This document shows, piece after piece, positions 1-11,863 of a DNA stretch of 64,000 nt (position 1 is the first letter of the stretch; the number at the start of each line of letters is the position of its first letter). Source of the DNA: Streptomyces aurantiacus (GTDB lineage: Bacteria; Actinomycetota; Actinomycetes; Streptomycetales; Streptomycetaceae). The DNA lies in the NCBI RefSeq assembly GCF_027107535.1, contig NZ_CP114283.1, positions 2,232,001-2,296,000 of the forward strand. The letters are read 5' to 3'. The translations under genes were made by a program, and so were the position numbers. Under the pieces are notes generated by a model. That model had not been told where the DNA came from, searched no databases, and was given only the letters and a program-made list of their open reading frames with translations.

Positions 1-2
1 TC

Positions 3-305
3 CTGCTTCCGGAGACGATCGCCGCGCTGCGCTCCGCCCGCCGTGACCGTGTGCAGACCAGCCTGAACCTGGCCCTCGGTTCGGCGATGGCGAGCATCGG
101 CCTGACCATCCCGGCCGTGGCCGTCGCGTCCATCTGGCTCTCCGGCCCGCTCGTCCTCGGCCTGGGTGCCACCCACATGGTGCTGCTCGCGCTGACCGTC
201 GTGGTCAGCTCCCTCACGGTGGTCCCCGGCCGGGCGACCCCGCTTCAGGGCGGTGTGCATCTGGTCCTGTTCGCGGCCTATCTGGAACTCGCGATCAACC
301 CGTAG
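3..305 (+). CDS. Calcium:proton antiporter, C-terminal fragment
   Basis: The reading frame is open from the left edge and ends at the TAG at 303-305, so only the last ~100 residues of the gene are present. The visible part starts LLPETIAALRSA and then has three hydrophobic stretches, consistent with the end of a ChaA/CaCA-type cation exchanger. In that family (established knowledge) the paired membrane repeats carry out Ca2+ or Na+ for H+ exchange across the cell membrane. The acidic signature of the exchanger is partly seen in LLPETIAALRSA. It converges with the downstream MFS gene. Identity is inferred from a fragment, so another CaCA-family member remains possible. Confidence 0.7.
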   Translation: MLPETIAALRSARRDRVQTSLNLALGSAMASIGLTIPAVAVASIWLSGPLVLGLGATHMVLLALTVVVSSLTVVPGRATPLQGGVHLVLFAAYLELAINP

Positions 306-379
306 GGGCCGGGTCCTGAAGCGGCGCGCCGAGCTGTCCGACCAGCCACCGGTCGCCGGCCCTCAGACACCGGCATCCC

Positions 380-1684
380 TCACCCCGTGGCCGGCTCGGC
401 AGCCACCACGGTCACCGGCCGGGTCTCCGGGAGCAACGCGAAGCACCCCAGGCTGAGCAGCGCGACGCCTGTCAGGTAGGCGGCCACGCCCCACGGCACC
501 CGTCCGCTCTGTTCGACGATCGCCGTCGCCACGATCGGGGTGAGCGCGCCGCCGAGCACACCGCCCAGGTTGTAGCCGACCGCGGCGCCCGTGCAGCGCA
601 CCCGCGGCTCGTACAGCTCCGGCAGATACGCGGCGATCACGGCGAACATCGTCACGAACGCGATCAGCGCCACCAGGAACCCGAAGAACATCAGCAGCGG
701 TTCACCCGTCGACAGCAGCGCGATCATGGGGAACATCCACAGCGCGGCACCCGCGCAACCCGCGAGACACAGTGGCCGCCGTCCGTAGCGGTCGCCCAGG
801 ACGGCCGCCACCGGAGTGAGCGCTCCCTTCACCACGACGGCCGCCATGATGCAGGCCAGCATGACGGTACGGCTCACCCCGAGCCGCTCGGTCGCGTAGG
901 CGAGGGACCAGGTGGTCACGGCGTAGAACAGCGCGTAACCGACCGCGAGCGCCCCTGCCGTCAGCAGCACCAACCTCCAGTGGCCGCGGACCACTTCGGC
1001 GAGCGGCACGCGCGCGTGCTCCCGCATTTCGAGGAACTGCGGGCTCTCGGCGAGGGAGGACCGCAGCCACAGCCCGGCGGCGGCGAGCACGCCCGCCGCC
1101 CAGAAGGGCACCCGCCAGCCCCAGGACGCGAACTGCGCCTCGGAGAGCGTCGCCGACAGCGCCAGCATCACACCGTTGGCGAGGACGAAACCCAGCGCCG
1201 GCCCGATCTGGGGGAAGCTCGACCACAGCCCGCGACGATGGGCGGGCGCGTGCTCCGCGGTCAGCAGCACCGCCCCGCCCCATTCCCCGCCGAGCCCCAG
1301 CCCTTGCAGGAAACGCAGCACAAGGAGCAGTACGGGAGCGGCCGTACCGATGGAGTCGTACGTCGGTACGCAGCCGACCGCGACGGTCGCTGCGCCGGTC
1401 AGCAGCAAGGAGGCGACGAGCACGGGCCGCCGTCCGTGCCGGTCCCCGATGTGCCCGAACAGGACCGAACCCAGTGGTCGCGCCACGAACCCGACCGCGA
1501 ACGTCCCGAAGGCCGCCAGCGTGCCCGCCACCGGCGAGAAGGTGGGGAAGAACAGCGGGCCCAGGACGAGGGCGGCCGCCGTCCCGTAGACAAAGAAGTC
1601 GTAGAACTCGATGGCCGTCCCGGCGAGCGCGGCGACGGCGAGCCGCAGCATGGAAGGGGGCTTTACGGTGCGTGCACGGTCCAT
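380..1684 (-). CDS. MFS transporter of the metabolite:H+ symporter (MHS) type
   Basis: A 434-residue protein with about 12 hydrophobic segments. It opens with AGTAIEFYDFFVYGTAAALV, typical of the MHS branch of the major facilitator superfamily (shikimate, proline/betaine or alpha-ketoglutarate type permeases). The loop 2-3 motif GHIGDRHGRRPVL and a second-half copy GDRYGRRPLC are present. LGLGGEWGGAVLL around residue 130 is another MHS hallmark. It is expected to take up an organic acid or similar solute with protons; the substrate cannot be read from the sequence. The LD-carboxypeptidase gene lies 60 bp upstream on the same strand, so cotranscription is possible. Confidence 0.9.
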   Translation of the reverse strand: MDRARTVKPPSMLRLAVAALAGTAIEFYDFFVYGTAAALVLGPLFFPTFSPVAGTLAAFGTFAVGFVARPLGSVLFGHIGDRHGRRPVLVASLLLTGAATVAVGCVPTYDSIGTAAPVLLLVLRFLQGLGLGGEWGGAVLLTAEHAPAHRRGLWSSFPQIGPALGFVLANGVMLALSATLSEAQFASWGWRVPFWAAGVLAAAGLWLRSSLAESPQFLEMREHARVPLAEVVRGHWRLVLLTAGALAVGYALFYAVTTWSLAYATERLGVSRTVMLACIMAAVVVKGALTPVAAVLGDRYGRRPLCLAGCAGAALWMFPMIALLSTGEPLLMFFGFLVALIAFVTMFAVIAAYLPELYEPRVRCTGAAVGYNLGGVLGGALTPIVATAIVEQSGRVPWGVAAYLTGVALLSLGCFALLPETRPVTVVAAEPATG

Positions 1685-1744
1685 GCCGCGTCAACCACCC
1701 ACGGTGACGATGGGTTACGGGGGCGCGCGGAGGCCCGGCCGGTG

Positions 1745-2791
1745 TCAGTACGTCACCGTGATGCGCCGCGCGGGGCCGTCGACCCGGATCACCCCGCCGT
1801 AGGGGATCACGATCTGCGGATCCGTGTGACCGAGGTCCACATCGAAGACGACCGTGGCGTCGGGGGCGTACGCCCGCATCGCGCGCTGTACGGCCGCACG
1901 CTGGTCGGCGGCGTAACGGGCGCCCTGCTCAGGGCTGTTGGGATGTTCGAACGACCAGGATTTCGCGCGGCCCATCAGCAGTGCGGAGAAGCGCTGCAGC
2001 AGACCGCGCTCTCCCATGCCCCGCAGGACGCGGAACACCCCCTCGTCGCTCGGCAGTTCCTCCGAGGTCTCCAGGAAGAGCACGCCTCCGTCGTGGACCG
2101 CGGGGTCGCCCGGGATCTCCCGGTCGGCCATCAGCAGGCAGCCGACGGTCTCCAGACAGCCGCCCCAACTGCGGCCCTCCACCACACGGTCGGGGTTGAC
2201 CCAGGTCCACCCGGTGCCGGGCCGGGTCACCGGTTCGGACTCGAACGTCGCGGGGTCGGCCCAGTCGCGGTCGACGTCACGCCAGTCCGCCGCGGGCCGC
2301 AGCTCGTACGAGCCCGAGGTGAAGAGCGCCGCCCGGGCGGACTCGGCGGTCAGGGGATGCATGGCGACGGGGCGGCCGAACTCGGTCATCACACTCGCGC
2401 CGTGGTAGCCGACGATCCCGCAGTTCGCCAGGAAGGCGAGCAGGTTGGTGTTGTCGCTGAAGCCGAAGAACGGCTTGGGGTTGGCACGGACGAGCTCCCG
2501 GTCCAGCAGCGGCAGCACGGTGATCTGGTCGTCGCCGCCGATCGATGCCATGACTGCCTTGATGTCCGGGTCGGCGAACGCGGCATGGATGTCGGCGGCG
2601 CGCTCCCGCGGTGTCGAATCCATCGTCCGGGTCGCCGGATACTCGACCGGTTCGAGGCCGTACTCGGTGCGCAGCCGCGAGAGGCCCAGCTCGAAGGGGA
2701 GCGGCAGGATCCCCGGCAGGGCGGCCGCCGGGGAGATCACGGCCACCCGGTCTCCGGGCACGGGCTTGGGCGGATACGCGGGTGTCGTCAT
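1745..2791 (-). CDS. LD-carboxypeptidase (peptidase family S66)
   Basis: A 348-residue protein of the LdcA/MccF family, serine peptidases that trim the L-Lys/Dap-D-Ala bond of muropeptides or inactivate peptide-nucleotide antibiotics. The nucleophile Ser is about residue 112 in [11 protein letters not shown]. Downstream [11 protein letters not shown] supplies the Glu and [17 protein letters not shown] the His of the Ser-His-Glu triad. No signal peptide is seen, so a cytoplasmic role in peptidoglycan recycling is likely. I chose the ATG at 2791 ([10 protein letters not shown]) because the open frame further upstream is not protein-like and runs under the aroQ start. LdcA-like and MccF-like members cannot be separated by eye. 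Confidence 0.85.
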   Translation of the reverse strand: MTTPAYPPKPVPGDRVAVISPAAALPGILPLPFELGLSRLRTEYGLEPVEYPATRTMDSTPRERAADIHAAFADPDIKAVMASIGGDDQITVLPLLDRELVRANPKPFFGFSDNTNLLAFLANCGIVGYHGASVMTEFGRPVAMHPLTAESARAALFTSGSYELRPAADWRDVDRDWADPATFESEPVTRPGTGWTWVNPDRVVEGRSWGGCLETVGCLLMADREIPGDPAVHDGGVLFLETSEELPSDEGVFRVLRGMGERGLLQRFSALLMGRAKSWSFEHPNSPEQGARYAADQRAAVQRAMRAYAPDATVVFDVDLGHTDPQIVIPYGGVIRVDGPARRITVTY

Positions 2792-2894
2792 GCCCGGGAG
2801 AATAGGGACCGACCCGGTGTCGGCGCACCGTGATAAACCGGGTCCGACCAGCGGTCCTGAAAGGGCCGCATCACCCGAGCGGACCGGAGGAACC

Positions 2895-3368
2895 GTGCCC
2901 CGCACCCTCGCCAACGCCCCGATCATGATTCTCAACGGCCCCAATCTGAACCTCCTGGGGCAGCGACAGCCGGAGATCTACGGCTCCGACACCCTCGCCG
3001 ACGTCGAGGCGATGTGCGCCAAGGCGGCGGCCGCGCACGGCGGCACGGTGGACTTCAGGCAGTCCAACCACGAGGGCGAACTGGTCGACTGGATCCACGA
3101 GGCACGCCTCGGCCACTGCGGGATCGTGATCAACCCGGGCGCGTACTCGCACACCTCCGTCGCGATCCTGGACGCGCTCAACACCTGTGACGGCCTGCCC
3201 GTTCTGGAGGTCCACATCTCCAACATCCACAAGCGCGAGGAGTTCCGGCACCACTCGTACGTCTCCCTGCGCGCCGACGGTGTCATCGCCGGCTGTGGTG
3301 TGCAGGGGTACGTGTTCGGTGTGGAGCGGGTCGCGGCGATGGCGGGGACGGGGCGGACGGCGACCTGA
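2895..3368 (+). CDS. aroQ: Type II 3-dehydroquinate dehydratase
   Basis: A 157-residue protein, the normal size for the small dodecameric type II enzyme. It dehydrates 3-dehydroquinate to 3-dehydroshikimate in the shikimate pathway (or in quinate breakdown). Diagnostic motifs: [13 protein letters not shown] near the N-terminus, the catalytic Tyr in [31 protein letters not shown] with the catalytic Asn, and [14 protein letters not shown] with the catalytic His and the lid Arg. The GTG at 2895 is preceded by GGAGG at 2886-2890. It is divergent from the LD-carboxypeptidase gene, with starts about 100 bp apart. No other shikimate gene is adjacent. Confidence 0.95.
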   Translation: MPRTLANAPIMILNGPNLNLLGQRQPEIYGSDTLADVEAMCAKAAAAHGGTVDFRQSNHEGELVDWIHEARLGHCGIVINPGAYSHTSVAILDALNTCDGLPVLEVHISNIHKREEFRHHSYVSLRADGVIAGCGVQGYVFGVERVAAMAGTGRTAT

Positions 3369-3748
3369 CGGCCGCGGCAGGCGGGGCGGTCGGCCTCGGA
3401 CGGAACCGACGGGCCGGGCGGGCGCGGGAAGGACCGGACACGGCGCCCGGGGCGGTGGCCGCCGGACGTCGGCCACCGCTGCCAGGGCGGGGCCGCCGGC
3501 CGAGGGCGGGGATCGTAAGGCCGGCGGCCCGTCCGCGCAGGAGCCGTCATCCTGTGCGGGACTGCCATCAGTGGACCGCGCGCCCGCAGGCGCGGGGAGC
3601 GCGCGCAGGGCGCCGGCGCGTGTACTCGGTTCACACGGGGCGCGCGGCGGGGCGTGTGGTGACCGGCCTCGCATCCGGCATCGTGCGCCTCACCGACTCC
3701 CGCGCGGCATCGAGGCGTTCAGCTCCTCGCCGGGCGGCACGGGCGGTT
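3369..3748. other. Intergenic stretch without a recognisable gene
   Basis: About 380 bp lie between the convergent aroQ and the metallo-hydrolase gene. It is extremely GC-rich and all open frames are Arg/Ala/Pro-rich and not protein-like. I see short inverted repeats such as CGCGCC-CGCA-GGCGCG near 3580, which could help terminate transcription from both sides, but no T-tract and no convincing gene. Confidence 0.5.
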
Positions 3749-4405
3749 TCACCAGCCCCGCGCGCGCCACTCCGGCAGGTGCGGCCGCTCCGCGCCCAGC
3801 GTCGTGTCGCCGCCGTGTCCCGGGTAGACCCAGGTCTCGTCCGGGAGCGTGCCGAAGATCTTCGTCTCGACATCGTGCATCAGACTGGCGAACGCCTCCG
3901 GATCCTTACGTGTGTTGCCCACACCGCCCGGGAACAGACAGTCACCCGTGAACACATGAGGATGACCGTGCGGGTCGTCGTACACCAGCGCGATCGACCC
4001 GGGGGTGTGGCCCACCAGATGACGTGCCGTCAGCTCCACGTGTCCCACCCGGATCGTGTCGCCGTCCCCGAGTGGAACGTCCGTCGGCACGGGGATGCCC
4101 TCGGCGTCGTCCCGTCCCGCGTACGTACGCGCGCCCGTGGCCGCCACGACCTCCGCGAGCGCCTGCCAGTGGTCGCCGTGCTGATGCGTGGTCACCACGG
4201 ACGCGATGCCGTCGGCGCCGATCAGTGTGAGCAGCGTCCTGGCGTCGTTGGCCGCGTCGATCAGCAGCTGCTCGTCCGTGGCCCGGCAGCGCAGCACATA
4301 GGCGTTGTTGTCCATCGGGCCGACCGCGACCTTGGAGATCATCAGGTCCCGCAGCTCGTGCACATCCGCAGGGCCGCCGACCTTCACCGCTCCGCTGTAC
4401 GTCAT
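3749..4405 (-). CDS. Metallo-beta-lactamase-fold hydrolase
   Basis: A 218-residue single-domain MBL-fold protein of the glyoxalase II-like group. The metal-binding motif THQHGDHW is at about residues 73-80. HLVGHTPGSIAL gives the next metal His, TGDCLFPGGVG the bridging Asp, and YPGHGGDTTLG the C-terminal His. Such proteins bind two metal ions and hydrolyse thioesters or related esters; the substrate is unknown. The maleylpyruvate isomerase family gene ends only 10 bp upstream on the same strand, so the two probably form an operon. Because the partner family uses mycothiol, a role on mycothiol conjugates is a reasonable but unproven inference. Confidence 0.85.
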   Translation of the reverse strand: MTYSGAVKVGGPADVHELRDLMISKVAVGPMDNNAYVLRCRATDEQLLIDAANDARTLLTLIGADGIASVVTTHQHGDHWQALAEVVAATGARTYAGRDDAEGIPVPTDVPLGDGDTIRVGHVELTARHLVGHTPGSIALVYDDPHGHPHVFTGDCLFPGGVGNTRKDPEAFASLMHDVETKIFGTLPDETWVYPGHGGDTTLGAERPHLPEWRARGW

Positions 4406-4415
4406 ACCGCTCAGC

Positions 4416-5105
4416 CTATAGCGGGGGCAGAACCGGCAGCGGTCCGCCGTCGACGAGCAGAGCGGCCCCGTCGCGGCGCCCCGCGAGCCACCCGAGCAGG
4501 GCGGGCGCGGGACCGGTCACGGTGATCTCGGTGTCGCTGCCGGAGTCACGTCCCGTGCTCCACACGTGCGTGCCGTCCGTGACGCGCGTGGAGGGCACCC
4601 CGGGATGCCCGGCGAAACGGTCCGTGAGGAAGGCCACCTCCCGGCGGACGAAGTCCTCCGGGAGGTCCTCCAGCTCGTACCCGATTCCCAGGTCCACCTG
4701 ATGCAGCTCGACCTCGATCCACCGACGGAACGGCACCCGGGCCGCCGAGTCGGTGACCCCGTTGCGCAGTTCCACGGTGCGTGACCAGTCGGCGGGCGCG
4801 GAAGCGGCCTCCTGGAAGCGGGCGGCACTCTCGCGCAGGTCGGCGAGCTGTGTCTCCAGGGGGCGAGGGGCGTCCCGCTCGATGTCGGCGTCCCGGGCCT
4901 CACCGGAGGCGTACATCGGCCGCCCCTCCAGGACGTTCAGGAGCGCGTCCGCGTTGCGGGCGAGGTGGGCCAGGACGTGGCCGCGGCTCCAGCCGGGGAG
5001 CCGTGACGGTTGCGTCACGGCGGCGCTGTCCAACGTGGCGACTGCGGTGAGCAGCCGATCGGTCGCGTCACGTACAGACGCCAGGTCGCGCACATGATCG
5101 TTCAT
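4416..5105 (-). CDS. Maleylpyruvate isomerase family (DinB-like) protein
   Basis: A 229-residue protein with the mycothiol-dependent maleylpyruvate isomerase N-terminal fold. The motif [20 protein letters not shown] at about residues 38-57 carries family His residues, and [13 protein letters not shown] supplies the later Glu/His metal ligands. Family members (TIGR03083-like) are metal-dependent, four-helix mycothiol transferases or isomerases; many actinobacterial copies have no assigned substrate. The start [10 protein letters not shown] at 5105 fits the usual N-terminus. It is divergent from uvrA and sits 10 bp before the MBL-fold gene. No gentisate pathway genes are nearby, so true maleylpyruvate isomerase activity is not supported by context. 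Confidence 0.85.
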   Translation of the reverse strand: MNDHVRDLASVRDATDRLLTAVATLDSAAVTQPSRLPGWSRGHVLAHLARNADALLNVLEGRPMYASGEARDADIERDAPRPLETQLADLRESAARFQEAASAPADWSRTVELRNGVTDSAARVPFRRWIEVELHQVDLGIGYELEDLPEDFVRREVAFLTDRFAGHPGVPSTRVTDGTHVWSTGRDSGSDTEITVTGPAPALLGWLAGRRDGAALLVDGGPLPVLPPL

Positions 5106-5328
5106 GGGCCCGACGATAGCTCCGCCACACGTTCGGGTGAAGGTGGTGGACGACCTCCGTGAATCGAATGCACGTGCTATAAGGTCGGGGGCAGCGCCGG
5201 GCATTCCTGGAGGCCCGGAATTGTTGGGCAAGAGGCGAACCAGACCGGCGCTGTCAGTGGCTCCCCCTAGTCTGAGAAGGACGGGGGCCTCGCCCCTGTC
5301 ACTTCTCTCAAGAAAGGTGCGGACCGGC

Positions 5329-8427
<3,099 letters not shown>

Positions 8428-8458
8428 GACAGGCCCGAACGCCTCGGCAGAGTGTCAC

Positions 8459-8509
8459 CGCAACGCGCCGCGCCCCACGGGAACTCCCCGTGGGGCGCGG
8501 CGCGTTGCG
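8459..8509. terminator. Bidirectional terminator between uvrA and the sugar kinase gene
   Basis: A perfect 23-bp GC-rich stem (8459-8481 with 8487-8509) closes a 5-nt loop AACTC. There is no T-run, as is usual in Streptomyces. It lies between convergent genes, 31 bp after the uvrA stop and about 70 bp past the kinase stop, so it can serve both. Confidence 0.85.
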
Positions 8510-8580
8510 CGGCAGGCAGGCCTCGTTCGCTTGCCTGCCCGCGGCCCAGCCGTATGGCTGCGGCGAACCGCACCCAGTCC

Positions 8581-9492
8581 CTAGAAGGCGTCCACCTCAT
8601 GGGCGTACGGCGGTTCCGCGCCCGCCCGGGAGCAGGTGACCGCCGCGGCTCGTGCGGCGAACCGCAGCAACTCGCCCCAGCCGTCGGCCCCCAGGCCGGT
8701 CGGACCCGCCCCGGACAGCGCGTCGCGGGCGGCGAGACCGTGCAGCAGCGCCGCGTTCACCGTGTCGCCCGCACCGATCGTGTCCACCACGTCGACCCGC
8801 TCACCCGGCACGGAGTACTCCCCGCCGTCAGGGGTGAAGGCGGTCAGTCCGTCGCCGCCCCGCGTGACCACCACGGCCGAGGGCCCCGCGGCCAGCCACT
8901 CGCGCGGAGTGCCGCCCAGCCACCGGGCGTCCTCCTCGGACAGCTTGAGCAGCGACACCGACGGCAGCCAGCTCTTGAACCGGGCCCGGTAGGCGTCCGG
9001 GTCGGGAATGAGCCCCGCGCGGATGTTCGGATCGAGCGCGGTGAACACGCCCTGCGCGGACGCGCTCCGCATCAGCTTCTCGTACGCGCTCGCGCCCGGC
9101 TCCAGGACGAGGGAGCAGGTACCGAAGGACACCGCCCGCGTCCCGCCCGGGAGCTGCGAGGGCGCTGAGAACAACCGGTCCGCGGTCCCTTCGACGTAGA
9201 AGGAGTAGCCGGCCGAGCCGTCCGCGGCGATGGAAGCGACGGCGAGGGTCGTCGGCTCGGCGCCCCGCTGCACCGATGACACGTCGACACCTGCCTCGCG
9301 CAGCCCGCCGACCAGAGCCTCGCCGAAGGCGTCGTTCGAGACCCGGGAGCAGAAGGCCGTGGGGGAGCCGAGCCGACCCAGCGCCACCGCCGTGTTGTAC
9401 GGACCGCCGCCGCGGCGCGGCGCGAGCCCGGCGAGCGCGCCTTTCTCACTGGGCACCAGGTCGATCAGGGCCTCACCGGCGACGACGATCAC
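8581..9492 (-). CDS. PfkB-family carbohydrate kinase (fructokinase-like)
   Basis: A 303-residue ribokinase-fold kinase. The N-terminus VIVVAGEALIDLVP and RRGGGPYNTAVALGRLG (sugar-binding glycines) are typical of fructokinase-like members. DPNIR at 154-158 and the anion-hole/catalytic motif DTIGAGD at 237-243 (Asp243 as base) are intact. It should phosphorylate a sugar, probably fructose or a related ketose, with ATP. The GTG start at 9492 overlaps the stop of the LacI-type gene by 4 nt, so the kinase is translationally coupled to its likely regulator. Expression is expected to be controlled by the palindrome upstream of that regulator. The exact sugar is inferred only from the family. Confidence 0.88.
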   Translation of the reverse strand: MIVVAGEALIDLVPSEKGALAGLAPRRGGGPYNTAVALGRLGSPTAFCSRVSNDAFGEALVGGLREAGVDVSSVQRGAEPTTLAVASIAADGSAGYSFYVEGTADRLFSAPSQLPGGTRAVSFGTCSLVLEPGASAYEKLMRSASAQGVFTALDPNIRAGLIPDPDAYRARFKSWLPSVSLLKLSEEDARWLGGTPREWLAAGPSAVVVTRGGDGLTAFTPDGGEYSVPGERVDVVDTIGAGDTVNAALLHGLAARDALSGAGPTGLGADGWGELLRFAARAAAVTCSRAGAEPPYAHEVDAF

Positions 9493-10520
9493 GAGTCGGA
9501 TCCTTTCTCGGGGCAGCCGCACGAGGTGCGGTGTACGAAGGTGGAGGGCAGCCGGACCGTACGGGCCGCACGACCGGGCGAGCCCAGCCGCTCCAGCAGC
9601 AGCCGCACGGCCCGGGCCCCGATCTCCTTGCTCGGCTGGGAGATCGCGGTGAGCCGGGGCGAGAAGAGGTCCGCCCAGGAGAAGTCGTCGAAGCAGCACA
9701 GGGCCAGGTCGCCGGGCACGGACAGGCCCCGCTCGCGCACGGCACGCAGGGCACCGATGGTCATCGCGTTGTTGGCGGTGACGAGTGCCGTCGGCGGCGC
9801 CGGAAGGGACAGCAGCGCCTCGGTCGCCCGCTCGGCCCCCGCCGCCTCGGAACTGCCGGGGACCACGAGCCGCTCGTCGTACGCGAGTCCCGCGTACGCG
9901 AGGCCGCGCCGGTAGCCGGTGATCCGCTCGGTCGTCGTACTGAGCCCCGGGAGTCCCGCGACCAGACCGATCCTCCTGTGGCCCAGCTCGGCGAGGTGGG
10001 TGACCAGGAGGGAGACGGGCTCGGCGTTCTCCGCGCACACCTGGTCGAACGCGAAGCCGGGCGCCCGGGCTCCGTCGACCAGTCGGTCCAGGAACACCGT
10101 CGGTACGTCGTGCCGCGCGAGGTAGCCGATCAGCCCCTGGGGATCCGCGGAGGGCGCGACGATCATGCCGTCCACGCGTCGCTCGTGCAGAAGCTGGACC
10201 ACTTTCCGCTCGTGGGCCGGATCGTCGTGCGGATCCGCGATCAGCAGGCCGTAGCCGTGCTCCAGCGCGCCGGCCTCCACGCCTTGGAGGATCTCCGTGA
10301 AATAGGGGTTGCTGATCGCCGACACCGCGAGCCCGATGGACCGCGTCCGTGCGGTGACCAGGGATCTGGCCAGGCTGTTCGGGGTGTAGCCGAGAGCGTC
10401 GATGGCGTCGAGAACGGCTTGGCGGGTGTGCGGAAGCACCGGGCGTGTGGCGTTGAGCACGTGGGAGACCGTCGCGACGGAAACGCCCGCGTGCCGGGCC
10501 ACGTCGGCCATCGTCGCCAA
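9489..10520 (-). CDS. LacI-family transcriptional regulator
   Basis: A 343-residue repressor. The N-terminal helix-turn-helix MADVARHAGVSVATVSHVLN is classical LacI, followed by the hinge-like LGYTPNSLARSL and a periplasmic-binding-protein-like effector domain (GLAVSAISNPYF, VDGMIVAPS, VFLDRLVDGA, LALCCFDDF). I favour the TTG at 10520 because GAGGAGG sits 5 nt upstream; the ATG at 10511 has a poorer site and the ATG at 10565 lies close to the operator with no good site. It overlaps the kinase gene and should regulate that operon in response to its sugar. A perfect 30-bp palindrome about 55 bp upstream suggests autoregulation. The C-terminus has SCGCPEKGSDS. Confidence 0.9.
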   Translation of the reverse strand: MATMADVARHAGVSVATVSHVLNATRPVLPHTRQAVLDAIDALGYTPNSLARSLVTARTRSIGLAVSAISNPYFTEILQGVEAGALEHGYGLLIADPHDDPAHERKVVQLLHERRVDGMIVAPSADPQGLIGYLARHDVPTVFLDRLVDGARAPGFAFDQVCAENAEPVSLLVTHLAELGHRRIGLVAGLPGLSTTTERITGYRRGLAYAGLAYDERLVVPGSSEAAGAERATEALLSLPAPPTALVTANNAMTIGALRAVRERGLSVPGDLALCCFDDFSWADLFSPRLTAISQPSKEIGARAVRLLLERLGSPGRAARTVRLPSTFVHRTSCGCPEKGSDS

Positions 10521-10574
10521 GGGTGCCTCCTCGGATGCGGCTGCCGGCCCGCGAAAGTACCTCATTCGGGAGTG

Positions 10575-10604
10575 GACGTAAACGCTTACGTAAGCGTTTA
10601 CGTC
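10575..10604. promoter_or_regulatory. 30-bp perfect palindrome, probable LacI-type operator
   Basis: The 30 bases at 10575-10604 are a perfect dyad centred on ACGCTTACGTAAGCGT. It contains two overlapping LacI-family half-site arrangements (GTAAACGCTTAC and GTAAGCGTTTAC). It lies just upstream of the regulator-kinase operon, where an autorepressor operator is expected. Confidence 0.8.
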
Positions 10605-10687
10605 AGTTGATGGCTGATAGTCGGTCGGCCGTCAGCCGCCCTACGGGCGGTGGCGCGGCCCCTCACGTCGTGTCCGGCCCCTGCGGA

Positions 10688-11635
10688 TCACTCCCAGTCC
10701 CACGCGATCCCCACGATCCCCGACCGCACCCGCTGCTCCACCATGTGGACCGACCGGTGGTGGCCGCTCAGCGGCAGCTCCTGACGGCCGCTGCGGGGCG
10801 CCGCCGCCGAGTGCTGGGTGAACCGGTGACAGCGCACGGGCAGTGTCTCCTCGGCGAACCGCACCTCGAGGGCGTACTGCCCGCCGGAGAAGCCGAACCC
10901 CCGGACGTACTCGCCGGACGCGCCGGCCGTGCCGTCCTCCACGCCGTAGCGGAACAGGAAGGTGTCGCCCGCCCGCAGGCGCGTGTCGAAGAGCAGCTCG
11001 GCCACGAGGACGCCGGTCTCGTGGTGCCGGAGCACTCGGCCGGTGCGGCAGTTCTCCAGGGCGCGCACGCTCATGTGCTCCGGGGCGCAGCCGGGGTCGC
11101 CGTGGTGGACGGCCACATAGCGGTCGACGCCGTCGCTGTGGGCCCGCACGATGTGCTGGGAGTCACGCCCCAGCAGCTCGCGGTGGGTGCCGATCCGTAC
11201 CCGCTCGTGGTGGCCGAGGCCGAGGAGCCCGCCGTCGAACGGTGAGTCGAGTTCGGCCAGCAGCTTCTCCAGGACTCCGGAGGCCTCGACCAGCGAGCGG
11301 TACGAGCGGGCCGCCGGCCGTTGCGCGCCCGAGCGGTCGTCCGCCTGCGCGAGCAGCCGGATCAGCGACTCGTCGGGCAGCTGGAGTATCTCCTCCAGGG
11401 CGCGCACGGCGCGCAGTGACTCGGCGCGCTGCGGGCGCCTGGCGCCCTGCTGCCAGTAACTGAGGCTCGTCACACCGACCTTGACCCCGTACCGCGTCAG
11501 ATGGTGCTGCACGCGCTGCAGCGGCAGTCCACGGGCGGTGATCGCGGCGCGCAGCGCGACATGGAAGGGGCCGCCCCGCAGGGCCGTCTCCAGTTCCGCC
11601 GCGGCGACGTCCGCGTGCTGTGTGCCGTGCCGCAT
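10688..11635 (-). CDS. Helix-turn-helix transcriptional regulator
   Basis: A 315-residue protein. The region at about residues 40-85 (VQHHLTRYGVKVGVTSLSYW, then QGARRPQRAESLRAVRALEE) looks like an XRE-type helix-turn-helix that reads DNA by a recognition helix around VTSLSYW. The remainder (GLGHHERVRIGTHRELLGR, FDTRLRAGDTFLFRYGVED) is beta-rich and I do not recognise it as a named domain. The ATG at 11635 has GAGAGG 7 nt upstream. No adjacent gene is clearly its target: the sugar operon lies downstream on the same strand and has its own regulator, and decayed two-component genes lie upstream. Function beyond DNA binding is unknown. Confidence 0.7.
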   Translation of the reverse strand: MRHGTQHADVAAAELETALRGGPFHVALRAAITARGLPLQRVQHHLTRYGVKVGVTSLSYWQQGARRPQRAESLRAVRALEEILQLPDESLIRLLAQADDRSGAQRPAARSYRSLVEASGVLEKLLAELDSPFDGGLLGLGHHERVRIGTHRELLGRDSQHIVRAHSDGVDRYVAVHHGDPGCAPEHMSVRALENCRTGRVLRHHETGVLVAELLFDTRLRAGDTFLFRYGVEDGTAGASGEYVRGFGFSGGQYALEVRFAEETLPVRCHRFTQHSAAAPRSGRQELPLSGHHRSVHMVEQRVRSGIVGIAWDWE

Positions 11636-11863
11636 GCAGGGGCCTCTCTGTGCGAGCTCGCGAGGGCTGGTCGGGCCGTTCGCGCTGTTCGGAGGGGCCG
11701 CCCGGTCGGTGTACGGGGGATGGTCACATGCGTACGCCGTGGTTCCCGGCCCAAGTCATCCCGCATTGAAGCCTGTTGACCAGGCCCGGACAACACCTGA
11801 TGCGCAACTTCACTGTCCGGGCGCTCCGCGTGGTCCCTCGGAGTACCGCGTCGAGGTGTCCGT

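Noticed and set aside
2792..2944. N-terminal extension of the LD-carboxypeptidase to 2944
   Set aside because: The added 51 residues are not family-like and overlap the divergent aroQ start; ATG 2791 gives the normal N-terminus.
5106..5328. LexA/SOS box before uvrA
   Set aside because: I looked for an inverted CGAAC-N4-GTTCG site. Only a half-like CACACGTTCGG near 5125 is present, too weak to call.
8459..8509. Small RNA gene at the long stem after uvrA
   Set aside because: A plain hairpin between convergent genes is more simply a bidirectional terminator; no promoter seen.
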